A DNA stretch of 64,000 nt from GCA-003244245 sp963823755 (GTDB lineage: Bacteria; Actinomycetota; Actinomycetes; Mycobacteriales; Pseudonocardiaceae), in NCBI GenBank assembly GCA_963823755.1, contig CAWGMP010000017.1:434001-498000 (forward strand). Reading direction: 5' to 3'. The notes under the pieces were generated by a model. That model did not search any database. It saw nothing but the letters and a program-made list of their open reading frames with translations, and had not been told where the DNA came from. Shown one piece after another: positions 36,676 through 44,330 of this stretch. A program made the position numbers and the translations under genes. Numbering within the stretch: position 1 is the first letter of the stretch; the number at the start of each line of letters is the position of its first letter.

Positions 36676-36719
36676 GGCCCGCGCGATCCGGCGCTGCGAA
36701 GGACCGGGTCGCGCGGGCC
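36676..36719 (+). terminator. Hairpin after cphA
   Basis: GGCCCGCGCGA (36676-36686) pairs with its complement at 36709-36719, extendable by a few pairs with one wobble, 18 bases past the cphA stop. It is followed by more GC-rich sequence up to about 37000 in which no gene was recognised. Confidence 0.55.
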
Positions 36720-37033
36720 AGCCTGGTGCGCGGCAGGCAGGCTGGGTCGCGCGGTGCTGGTGCGCGCGACCCACTCGGGAACACCCACCCTCAGGCGCAC
36801 CTGATTGGGTCACCTCGTGGTCACGAGCACCGCACGCGGGGGGGTGACCGCCGTGGGGTGTGCGCCGCGAGGGTGACCGGCCGAGCGGGCTCAAGGGCCT
36901 GGGAGCCGGTCCGCGTGGAAACCGGTGAGCGGGGCCGGAGCGGGGCCGATCCCGCCCACCGGTCAGCTGTGCGTTGGCGGATGTCCTGAACCCACCTCGG
37001 GCGAGGTGAAAAGCTAGGATGGACATCCTTCTT

Positions 37034-37141
37034 GTACTCTCCCTTGTACTCTCCTTCGACGGTGGACCAACGCCATCCACACTATAAATGGAAGTACAAA
37101 ATGTAAATACTCTCTTTAGTGAACGCTGGCGTGTACTCTCC
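37034..37141 (+). promoter_or_regulatory. Repeated GTACTCTCC boxes before the XRE gene
   Basis: The 9-mer GTACTCTCC occurs exactly at 37034-37042, 37046-37054 and 37133-37141, with a near copy (ATACTCTCT) at 37107-37115. They lie in an AT-richer stretch with TATAAA at about 37084, directly upstream of the XRE/DUF5753 gene. They are candidate operators for that regulator. Confidence 0.55.
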
Positions 37142-37165
37142 GTGACCCCCTGAAAGGATCTGCAG

Positions 37166-38047
37166 ATGACCACCCCGGCTATCGCCGTCGGCATCCAGCG
37201 CCGCCAGCTCGGCAACGAGCTACGCAAGCTCCGCGAGGTCGCCGGGCTCACCCAGGAGCAGGCCGCCGAGAGCCTCGGCAAGGCAGCCAACAAGATCAGC
37301 CGGGTGGAGAACGGCAAGGTCGGCATCTCCAAGACCGATCTCGACACTCTGCTGCGGCTGTACAAAGCCTCGGCGAAGGACGCGCTGTGGTGCCGGGAGC
37401 TGGCCCAGGGCTCGCGGCGCCGCCGCACCCGGGCCATCGCAGAGACCACCCTGTACCTGGGGCCGAAGTGGTTCCGCGCGTTCCGCGACTTCGAGCAAGG
37501 CGCGTCGCAGATCATGCAGGTCGGCTCGGAGATCGTGCCCGGCAACCTGCAGACCGAGAGCTACACCCGGGCCATGTTCCTCGGCCAAGGCAGCTACCCG
37601 GACCACCAGACCGTCGAGGACACCGTGCGGGTACGCCGGGACCGCCAGGCGTTGCTGACCCGGGAGAACGCGGCCCAGTTCTCCTTCGTACTCAGCGAGT
37701 CAACACTGCGCCGGGTGATCGGCGGCCCGAAGGCGATGGCCGAGCAGCTGCGCCACCTGGCCGAGCTGGCGCTGCTGCCCAACGTGGACATCCAGGTCAT
37801 TCCGTTCGACACGCTGTCCTACGAGCCGCTCGGCTACGACTTCACGGTGCTGCGGTTCGATCACGACTCGGCCACCGACATCGTCTACATCGAGATGTAC
37901 GACGACGGGTTCTGCCTGGACAAGCCAGAGACGGTACGCCGCTACGTCGACCTGCAGCGACGGTTGCAGGCTATCGCCCTGGGACCGGTGGAGTCGCGTA
38001 ACTTCATGGTGGAACTGGCTGGCCAGTTCGCTGCGAAACCAGACTAA
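37166..38047 (+). CDS. XRE-family regulator with DUF5753 domain
   Basis: A 293-residue DNA-binding protein. The N-terminal helix-turn-helix is at about residues 15-70 (LRKLREVAGLTQEQAAESLG, KISRVENGKVGIS). The remaining 200 residues are the DUF5753 sensor-like domain, with MQVGSEIVPGNLQTESYTRA and LPNVDIQVIPFDTL. AAAGGA precedes the ATG. Such genes are typically followed, as here 14 bases on, by a DUF397 gene; these pairs are abundant in Streptomyces and relatives, where some (WhiJ-type) affect development and others behave like toxin-antitoxin pairs. It is probably autoregulated through the boxes upstream. Confidence 0.92.
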   Translation: MTTPAIAVGIQRRQLGNELRKLREVAGLTQEQAAESLGKAANKISRVENGKVGISKTDLDTLLRLYKASAKDALWCRELAQGSRRRRTRAIAETTLYLGPKWFRAFRDFEQGASQIMQVGSEIVPGNLQTESYTRAMFLGQGSYPDHQTVEDTVRVRRDRQALLTRENAAQFSFVLSESTLRRVIGGPKAMAEQLRHLAELALLPNVDIQVIPFDTLSYEPLGYDFTVLRFDHDSATDIVYIEMYDDGFCLDKPETVRRYVDLQRRLQAIALGPVESRNFMVELAGQFAAKPD

Positions 38048-38061
38048 GAAGGGCTAGCCCC

Positions 38062-38274
38062 ATGTCAACCGCATCCTTCCAGGACAGGGCCTGGTTCACG
38101 TCCAGCTACACCAACGGGGGGCAGAACAACTGCGTCGAGGTCAACCACTCGAGTGCGGGTCACGTAGGGGTGCGTGACTCCAAACTCGGCCCCACCAGCC
38201 CGGTGCTGGCGATCCCGGCACCACAGTGGGCCCGCATCATCGCCGCTGCCAAGGACGGCACGCTCGACGCCTAA
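38062..38274 (+). CDS. DUF397 small protein
   Basis: A 70-residue partner of the XRE/DUF5753 regulator. The family pattern is clear: WFTSSYTNGGQNNCVEVNH near the N-terminus, then VGVRDSKLG and a C-terminal PQWARIIAAAKDG. GAAGGG precedes the ATG. In characterised pairs the DUF397 protein binds or counteracts the cognate regulator; that is inferred here from adjacency. A 209-base gap separates it from the secretion cassette that follows. Confidence 0.92.
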   Translation: MSTASFQDRAWFTSSYTNGGQNNCVEVNHSSAGHVGVRDSKLGPTSPVLAIPAPQWARIIAAAKDGTLDA

Positions 38275-38483
38275 CCGGTCGGCGGCGAACGTGCGATGTC
38301 ACCGTGACCCGCTGGCGCCTCGCACCTGCACTTCGTCGCTGTCACGTCAAGTGGACACCGCTCCCGAGATAGTGGGCCGCTGAGCGGCAGCGGGGATGAC
38401 GATCCGGTCCACGCGTCTGACAGGATAGCCACGATCGTGACGCTGCGAGCACGATTGGGTACGAGTAACGCTTGGGGTGAGCG

Positions 38484-38852
38484 ATGCAGATGGCGGGCGG
38501 AGATGGCGCCTTCCTGACGGCGGCGCAACAGGGCATGTTCGCCGTGGACACGGCATCAGCCGAGCAGATGCTGATGTCCATCCGGCAGATGCAGGAGACG
38601 CTCAATGTGCGACTAGCGCGAATCCACCGACTCAAGGTCCAAGCCAAGCTGGGTGACCTTCCGGAAGCGCAGGTGGTTGCCGGGCGCAATGCGCTGGTGG
38701 CCTCCGGGGATGAGCAGTCGCTGGAGTTCGTGCTGCAGCGCTTTGCCGAGAGGCTGGAGGGAGCGCGTCAAGCACTGGAGATCGGTATGCGCAACTATGC
38801 CGAGGTCGAAGCGCTGGCCGAGCAGGGCTTCGGGCGAATCGACCACGGATGA
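38484..38852 (+). CDS. Small helical protein with YxxxE signal, likely ESX substrate partner
   Basis: A 122-residue, almost entirely helical protein without signal peptide or membrane helix. Near the C-terminus NYAEVEALAEQ provides a YxxxE motif typical of PE, WXG100 and EspB-like type VII substrates. It is the first gene of a four-gene unit with a DUF3558 lipoprotein, a PPE-like protein and EspG, so a PE-like role as partner of the PPE-like protein is likely. GGGGTGAG precedes the ATG and the stop overlaps the next gene (ATGA). It does not carry the Pro-Glu start of mycobacterial PE proteins. Confidence 0.7.
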   Translation: MQMAGGDGAFLTAAQQGMFAVDTASAEQMLMSIRQMQETLNVRLARIHRLKVQAKLGDLPEAQVVAGRNALVASGDEQSLEFVLQRFAERLEGARQALEIGMRNYAEVEALAEQGFGRIDHG

Positions 38853-39391
38853 GCCTCCGCACCTGCCTTGCGCCCCTGGCCCTGGTACTAACGGCGGCAG
38901 GCTGCTCACTCCCGCAAGCGGCAATCCCGGACGGCCAGCTGGGACCCTCCGGGCAGGCATCCACGACCTCTCCGGCACCGTCGAGCGCGGCGCCTCCGAC
39001 GGGCCTGGCCACCATGCAGGCATGTGAGCTACTCACCGCCCAGGAAGCGACCTCACTCGGCGTGCCCGCGCAAGGCAAGGCAGAGGAGGTCGTCGGTCTG
39101 CGTAGCTGTGACTGGGCAAAACCGGAGGGCGTGGTCTCCACCTCCATCAACGAGCAGCGCGGAATCGAGAAACTGAATCTCGCCGACGCATCCAGCGTCA
39201 CCGATGTCACGATCGGCCGGCACCGGGCCAAGCGCGCCGTGGAAGGCAGCGGCCCTGGATACTGCGATGTCTTCTTCGCGGTCGGCGACACGGCGAACGT
39301 CGGCGTCTCCGCGCTGTATCTCAAAAACACTCCCCGGGCGTGCGTCGCCGCCGACCGAGCCGCCGCGCTCGTGGAACCAAAACTGCCATAG
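38849..39391 (+). CDS. DUF3558 lipoprotein
   Basis: A 180-residue secreted lipoprotein: signal sequence with lipobox LVLTAAGC (Cys at residue 20), a Ser/Pro/Thr-rich linker to about residue 50, then a DUF3558 domain with CELLTAQEATSLGV, GLRSCDWAKPEG and a late Cys (ACVAADRAAAL). Four Cys in the mature domain could form disulfides. DUF3558 proteins are frequent near ESX substrate genes in Pseudonocardiales and mycobacteria. Translation is coupled to the preceding gene. The function is unknown. Confidence 0.85.
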   Translation: MSLRTCLAPLALVLTAAGCSLPQAAIPDGQLGPSGQASTTSPAPSSAAPPTGLATMQACELLTAQEATSLGVPAQGKAEEVVGLRSCDWAKPEGVVSTSINEQRGIEKLNLADASSVTDVTIGRHRAKRAVEGSGPGYCDVFFAVGDTANVGVSALYLKNTPRACVAADRAAALVEPKLP

Positions 39392-39400
39392 GGGGTAGGG

Positions 39401-40888
39401 GTGGCGCCAACACAACCTTCCGGACCTGCGGATCCCGGTCCAACAGCACATCCCGTCCCTGGCGGTGCCCCACCTAGTACCGGGCAGCCAGTGGAATTCA
39501 GGCACGAGAAGTACGACTATTACGCTCCGATCTCGGAACACTCGCTCATAGGGTTGGCCAAAGACACAATCGAGCGTCTCACAGGTGGGGCGTGTAATGC
39601 GATTCAACGCATCCTGTTGGCGCAGGGACTGTCGATGCGCCCGGCCGGTCCCATCCCCCGCACCAACGCAGCCAATTACGGCCATCTCGAGCTGATGCGA
39701 ATGATCGGCACGTCCGACGCCAGCCAGGTGCATGAGCTCGGCCAGATGTGGAACAACCTCGGCAACGAGATCATGGACTTCGGAGTGAGCCTGCAGCGCA
39801 CCGCGACTAGCAGCGAAGCGATCTGGGTCGGCCAGGCTGGGGACACGGCCCGCAGGATGCTGAGCGCGCTCGCCACATGGAGCCATGACACCGGCCAGGG
39901 CGCGCAGCACATGGGTGCCACAGTGCGCACCCAGGCCGAGGCGACGCAAACCGCGACACGGACCATGCCGGAGCCGGTGCCCTACGACCCGGCGGAGTAC
40001 CAGGCTCGACTGAACTCGACAATCAACCCCATCGAGTGGGTGCAGACCATCAGCGATGCCCGTGAGCAGGCCGCCCGGCAGGAAACGGCATACGCCGAAG
40101 CCCGCCGGGTGATCGAGACCTACAGCGCTTCGCTGTGCGACACCAACACAATGATGCCCGCCTTCACGCCGCCACCAGAGTTCGGGAACGGGAACACCAG
40201 GCCCACTCCCGGCGGTCCGATGCCGGGCGGCGGAGCCGGTGGTGAGGTGGTCCCCCCGGTGAGTGGTGCTGGCAGCGGGGCGGCCGGAGGCGTCCCTGGC
40301 ATTGGTGGTGGAATCCCACCGACCACTCTGGGTGCCGTTCTGGGTGGGCCCGGTAGCGGCGGCGCACCGCCGTTGTCCACTCCGGGGCAGTCGGTGTCAT
40401 ACGCTCCAGGGGTCCCAGGCGGCAGCCCGGCTGGGGAGAGTGGCGAAGGAGCGGATGGGGGACGTGCCGGGAGATTGGGTGAACCGAGCATACTGCCCGC
40501 CACCGCTGCGGGCATCGGCGCAGCCGAGCTGGGTAGGCGTGGATCGAGTGCTGGCGGTGGAGGTAGCGGTGCCGGCAGGGAGTTCGGCCCGCGCGGCTCG
40601 GGCGCAGTGAACGCACTGGGACGCGGCGGGTTTGGCTCGACAAGTGGGACTGAGAGCGTCACCGGGGCCAGCAGGGGCGTCACAGGTATGGCCGGTCGCG
40701 GTCCGGGGGGCAGCCCCGGGGCAGGCGGCGCGTTCCCCCCGATGGTCGGTGGCGGGCAGGGCCGGGGAGAGAAGGACACCGAGCACCGGCGCCCCAGCTA
40801 CCTGATCGAGACCGAGGACATCTGGGGCGACGGCCGCCGCGTCGCGCCCCCCGTCATCGGTGAAGACCCACCCGAGTACTACCGCTGA
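39401..40888 (+). CDS. PPE-like type VII secreted protein with Gly-rich tail
   Basis: A 495-residue protein. Residues about 60-240 are long helices with WVGQAGDTARRMLSALATW, which resembles the W-x-G turn of the PPE/WXG superfamily. From about residue 260 the sequence becomes Gly/Pro/Ser-rich and disordered, ending in a conserved-looking acidic segment (PSYLIETEDIWGDG). The GTG start follows GGGGTAGGGG. It lies between a YxxxE protein and EspG, its expected chaperone. The mycobacterial PPE N-terminus is not present, so it is a distant member. Confidence 0.75.
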   Translation: MAPTQPSGPADPGPTAHPVPGGAPPSTGQPVEFRHEKYDYYAPISEHSLIGLAKDTIERLTGGACNAIQRILLAQGLSMRPAGPIPRTNAANYGHLELMRMIGTSDASQVHELGQMWNNLGNEIMDFGVSLQRTATSSEAIWVGQAGDTARRMLSALATWSHDTGQGAQHMGATVRTQAEATQTATRTMPEPVPYDPAEYQARLNSTINPIEWVQTISDAREQAARQETAYAEARRVIETYSASLCDTNTMMPAFTPPPEFGNGNTRPTPGGPMPGGGAGGEVVPPVSGAGSGAAGGVPGIGGGIPPTTLGAVLGGPGSGGAPPLSTPGQSVSYAPGVPGGSPAGESGEGADGGRAGRLGEPSILPATAAGIGAAELGRRGSSAGGGGSGAGREFGPRGSGAVNALGRGGFGSTSGTESVTGASRGVTGMAGRGPGGSPGAGGAFPPMVGGGQGRGEKDTEHRRPSYLIETEDIWGDGRRVAPPVIGEDPPEYYR

Positions 40889-40896
40889 GGCGCGCG

Positions 40897-41673
40897 ATGA
40901 TCCGGGACGTCACTCTCACCTCCGAGCAATACGACATCTGCTGGGCCGACCTCGACCTCGGTGAGCACGTCTACCCGCTGCGGATCCTGAGCCACGGTCG
41001 GACCTATGAGGAGCGGGCCCACCTTCGGCGACGGGTGTACCAGCAGCTCGGGACCCGCGGTCTGGCACGGGGCGAGCGGCTGGAGCCAGAACTGCACGAT
41101 ACCCTGACCCTGCTGGCCCGCGCCCCCGTCTGGGTGGATATGCACTGGCTCGCCGAGCCGGGACAGACCGGGACAGACCGGGCCGTCGCGGCACGGTCGG
41201 GTGAGCATGGCCTGGTCGCGCGCCTCGACCCAGCAGGTCTGCGGCTGATGCCGTGCAGGGGTGCCTCGCTGCTGCCGGCACTCATCGATCAACTGCCTGC
41301 GACGGCTGCGGCGCCCGGTCAGTCGATCACTCTCCCGAAGGCCGCCCTCGCGCCATCCCAACCCGCCGAGAGAGCAAGCGTCTACAACACCTGGCCCGCG
41401 ACGTCGGGCCGCTTCCGCCACCAGGTCCGCGCGCTCGAAACGGTTCTGGCGAAACCCCGGCTATGCGGCGGACAGATCGTCGCCAATGCCCGGGACCGGA
41501 CTGGCAAGCGACACCGCTCCCGCCCGACGGAGTGGTTCGACACCGAGGCAGGCCGCTGGACCGCTCGCTTGCAGCCCACGACCGACGGCGGTGAGTACCT
41601 CACGGTCACGCCCGCCGACAGTGCCCGCATAGCCACCCAAGTAGCCGAGACACTCGATCGCCTGATGCGCTGA
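40897..41673 (+). CDS. espG: EspG-family type VII secretion chaperone
   Basis: A 258-residue cytosolic protein with the EspG pattern: an N-terminal beta-rich segment (LTSEQYDICWADLDLGEHVYPL), a central region beginning RAPVWVDMHWL, and a C-terminal helix (PADSARIATQVAETLDRLM). EspG proteins bind the tip of PPE proteins and keep PE-PPE pairs soluble until export. Eight bases after the PPE-like gene and last in the unit, it is well placed to serve that protein. ESX-4 of mycobacteria has no EspG, so this cassette is an addition. Confidence 0.85.
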   Translation: MIRDVTLTSEQYDICWADLDLGEHVYPLRILSHGRTYEERAHLRRRVYQQLGTRGLARGERLEPELHDTLTLLARAPVWVDMHWLAEPGQTGTDRAVAARSGEHGLVARLDPAGLRLMPCRGASLLPALIDQLPATAAAPGQSITLPKAALAPSQPAERASVYNTWPATSGRFRHQVRALETVLAKPRLCGGQIVANARDRTGKRHRSRPTEWFDTEAGRWTARLQPTTDGGEYLTVTPADSARIATQVAETLDRLMR

Positions 41674-41718
41674 CTCCCGGCCTCGGCCACGGATAACAAG
41701 ATCATCATCATGGCGATC

Positions 41719-42154
41719 TCAGTGCGGCAGCTTGGCCATTCCCGCATAAGTGGAGAGCGCGAACACGATCACGACACCAGTCACCAGCGCGATAGGCAGC
41801 GTGGTATCCGCGGTAGACAGCAGCACAACGACGACCAAGCCCGCAGCGCAGATCACGGCAATAAGCACGGCAAGCACCTGGGTGATACGCCCAACCCGAG
41901 CCCTTGTTCACCGCATCGAGCAGCACCCGGTCAAGATCGTGCGGTCGCACAACGTCACGCCACTGTGCCGGGATGACCACATCGGACACCACGCCCTGCT
42001 CGTCGATAAGCACCGTGATAGCCGCCGGATCCTCGGCACTCCCCTGGAGCAGGGCACGGTCAGCCGGAGTGGTCCGGCGCGGGCGGTAACCCTCTTCCTC
42101 GTCGACGTCCTGCTCGGTGAATCGACGCCGCCGGTCATCGTCTTCGTCCGACAC
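41719..42154 (-). pseudogene. Frameshifted gene: charged domain followed by two membrane helices
   Basis: The N-terminal part (from ATG at 42154) is an acidic, Arg-rich stretch, then ITVLIDEQGVVSDVVIPAQW and VVRPHDLDRVLLDAVNK, which resembles the YbaB-like domains found near ESX genes. After the Lys the frame becomes Cys/Arg-rich nonsense ending at 41708. Dropping one base in the CCC at 41901-41903 restores a natural continuation: ARVGRITQVLAVLIAVIC and a second helix TTLPIALVTGVVIVFALST, ending AGMAKLPH at 41719. This indicates a one-base insertion in a homopolymer, by mutation or sequencing error. It converges on espG. Confidence 0.7.
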
Positions 42155-42555
42155 CTGCGCTGCACTCCTTTCGGTTGTGTCCGGTCGACACCGTGGCGCC
42201 CGGGTGGGCAGTGCGCAAAGCCGAACACCGTCGATCGACCGCTACGACGCGGTGCCGAAGGATATGCGACGAGCGCGAAGACTCATCAGGAACACCGTTC
42301 CAGCACCGTTGACACGTCGGAGGCCTGGGATAATCCCGCTACACCAACGGCGGGCAGCTCGGCACCACCAGCCCACGCCGCGCCGCCCAGCACCGATACA
42401 GTCACCGCCACGGCGTTGCGTTGAACGGGAAGTCAGCTGATCGCCAACCAATACCGGCTTGAGCTCTGCCAGCCGGATCAGGCTCTCGCCGCAGCCGTTG
42501 CCGCCCGGCTGCCTCCTCCGCATTGATGCGTCTTGAATGCGTCGACGCAACTCAC

Positions 42556-42575
42556 GCTAATGCACGTGCATTAGC
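42556..42575. promoter_or_regulatory. Perfect 20-bp palindrome upstream of eccD
   Basis: GCTAATGCACGTGCATTAGC is its own complement and sits 198 bases before the eccD start, within a 619-base gap (42155-42773) in which no gene was recognised. Size and symmetry suit an operator for a dimeric regulator. Confidence 0.6.
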
Positions 42576-42773
42576 TCCAGAGATAGCCGCTGACCGTCAG
42601 GTTGCCGCCTCTCGGCGATGGATCGCCTGCATCCAAGGGCGATCCGTGGGACGCGCGGCAATGTGACGGCCCATTGCCCTGTCCTATCGCCGCAGGTGAG
42701 GCGGCCAAGTGGGTGACGCGCGAGCCTGCGCGATGTTAAGGTCCGCCATCCAGACCCCTCGGACGGCCGGGGG

Positions 42774-44330
42774 ATGAGCGCATGGATACTCCCCCGGAAC
42801 TACAGCGCCGCGGCCACCGCGCATCGACGTGGGCACCGTTGGCCAGCGGGCCGAGCGAGGAGTGCAGCGGTGCCAACCAGTACCAACCGAACAGCGGCAG
42901 TTCCACCGTCCCCCGCCGGATCGACGGTTCCACCGTCCACTGCCGGATCGACGGTTCCACCGTCCACTGTGTTCAGCAGAGTGACGGTGGTCGCGCCCCG
43001 CACCCGCATCGACCTGGCGCTGCCATCGGATGTCGCGGTGGCGAACTTGCTGCCGATGTTGCTCGAGATGGCCGGGGAGTCCAGTGCCGACGGTGGCAGC
43101 AGGCACGGCGGCTGGTGTCTGGCCAAACTCGGCGGCGAGGCGATCGATCCGGACCGTCCGTTGAGTTCGCTAGGCGTGATCGACGGCGATCTGCTGCAAC
43201 TTCGGCGCCGCAGCGACAACCCCCCACCGCCGCTGTTCGACGACGTGGTGGAGGCCATCGCGGCGGCTGCCCCGAACAGCTACCGGCCGTGGACCGAAAG
43301 CACCGCCCGCACGCTCGGGATGGTCGCGGCGGGATCAGCCTTACTGGCCAGCGCCGTCGCCCTGTTCGTCGCCGGGTTCAATCCCGCCGGACCCCGCCTC
43401 GGCGCCGCGGGGCTCGCCGGTGCCGCCGCGGTAGCCGCCCTGATTGTCGGCGCGGTGATTGCCCGGGTGTACGGCGAGACCAGCCCCGGCGTGCTGGTGG
43501 CGGCGGGCAGCCTGCCGCTGGGTTTCATCAGCGGGCTCTACATCGTGCCAGACGGTGTCCCCGCTGCGAACTTCCTGCTGGCGTGCACACTGGCACTGGC
43601 GCTGGCCACCACATCGATCATGGTGATCGGTGCCGGCATCACGCCGTTCGTCGCCTGCGCCACGGCTTGTTCGCTGGGCGCGGTGGCCTTTCTGGTGGCC
43701 AGCCTGGTCGACCATCCCGCCGCAGGCATCGCAGCAGGGGCCGCCGCGTTGGCACTCAGCGGCATCTCGGCACTGCCCCGGCTGACCATCCATCTGGCCA
43801 GGCTGCCCGTGCCCCAGGTTCCCAGTAACGCCAAGGACCTCCAGGACGACGTGGGCTTCCCGGACTACGCCGCGATCGAACGCCGGACAGGTCTGGCTCA
43901 CGAGTACCTGACCGGTATGATCATGGGATCCGGTGCGGTGGCCGCGATCGGCGCGGTGCTGGCCGCAACCGGGGGTGCGTTGGGGATCGTGCTGGGCGCC
44001 GTCGTCGCCGCCGTGCTGCTGCTGCGGGCCCGGTCCTACGCCAACGGTAGGCAGGCGATCGCATTGCTGGTCAGCGGCATGATCGCGGTAGCCGGGCTGA
44101 CGGTCGAGCTACTGGCGACGGCCGACCGGCCGATCTTGCTGATCGTCGGTTTCGGTGGTCTGCCGGTGCTCGCAGCGTTCGCGCTGTTCACCGGGGTGGC
44201 CTTGCCCCGTCGCCGGTACTCCCCGGTGCTGCGCCGCTCGGTGGACGTGATCGAGGCGGTTCTCATCGCTGCGGTGCTACCGCTGGCTCTGGGGGTACTG
44301 GACCTCTACAACACCTTCCGGGCACTGTGA
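42774..44330 (+). CDS. eccD: Type VII secretion membrane channel protein EccD
   Basis: A 518-residue integral membrane protein. A ubiquitin-like cytosolic domain starts at about residue 68 (VFSRVTVVAPRTRIDLALP) and includes DGDLLQLRRRSD. About eleven membrane helices follow from residue 175 (for example MVAAGSALLASAVALFVAG and VLIAAVLPLALGVLDL). The first 65 residues contain a 9-residue repeat (STVPPSTAG) encoded by 27-bp DNA repeats and are probably not conserved; GTG codons further in are alternative starts. The stop overlaps the mycP start (GTGA). Order eccD-mycP matches ESX-4 (Rv3448-Rv3449). Confidence 0.93.
   Translation: MSAWILPRNYSAAATAHRRGHRWPAGRARSAAVPTSTNRTAAVPPSPAGSTVPPSTAGSTVPPSTVFSRVTVVAPRTRIDLALPSDVAVANLLPMLLEMAGESSADGGSRHGGWCLAKLGGEAIDPDRPLSSLGVIDGDLLQLRRRSDNPPPPLFDDVVEAIAAAAPNSYRPWTESTARTLGMVAAGSALLASAVALFVAGFNPAGPRLGAAGLAGAAAVAALIVGAVIARVYGETSPGVLVAAGSLPLGFISGLYIVPDGVPAANFLLACTLALALATTSIMVIGAGITPFVACATACSLGAVAFLVASLVDHPAAGIAAGAAALALSGISALPRLTIHLARLPVPQVPSNAKDLQDDVGFPDYAAIERRTGLAHEYLTGMIMGSGAVAAIGAVLAATGGALGIVLGAVVAAVLLLRARSYANGRQAIALLVSGMIAVAGLTVELLATADRPILLIVGFGGLPVLAAFALFTGVALPRRRYSPVLRRSVDVIEAVLIAAVLPLALGVLDLYNTFRAL
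42901..42969 (+). repeat. 27-bp tandem repeat in the eccD 5' region
   Basis: Two full units and one partial unit (42901-42927, 42928-42954, 42955-42969) beginning TTCCACCGTCC; units 1 and 2 differ at three central positions. It encodes repeats of STVPPSTAG before the ubiquitin-like domain. Confidence 0.85.

Noticed and set aside
36658..37545. 295-codon minus-strand open frame opposite the XRE gene and its promoter
   Set aside because: Its first half is antisense to the helix-turn-helix region and the rest crosses the GTACTCTCC boxes; low-complexity Arg/Ser composition.
42309..42336. TTGACA and TAATCC resembling a promoter in the gap before eccD
   Set aside because: Spacing of 16 and a poor -10 match, 440 bases from the gene; not better than chance.
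42338..42360. TACACCAACGGCGGGCAG resembling the DUF397 gene at 38107
   Set aside because: Only about 15 bases match, and the translated surroundings do not continue as DUF397; probably coincidence.
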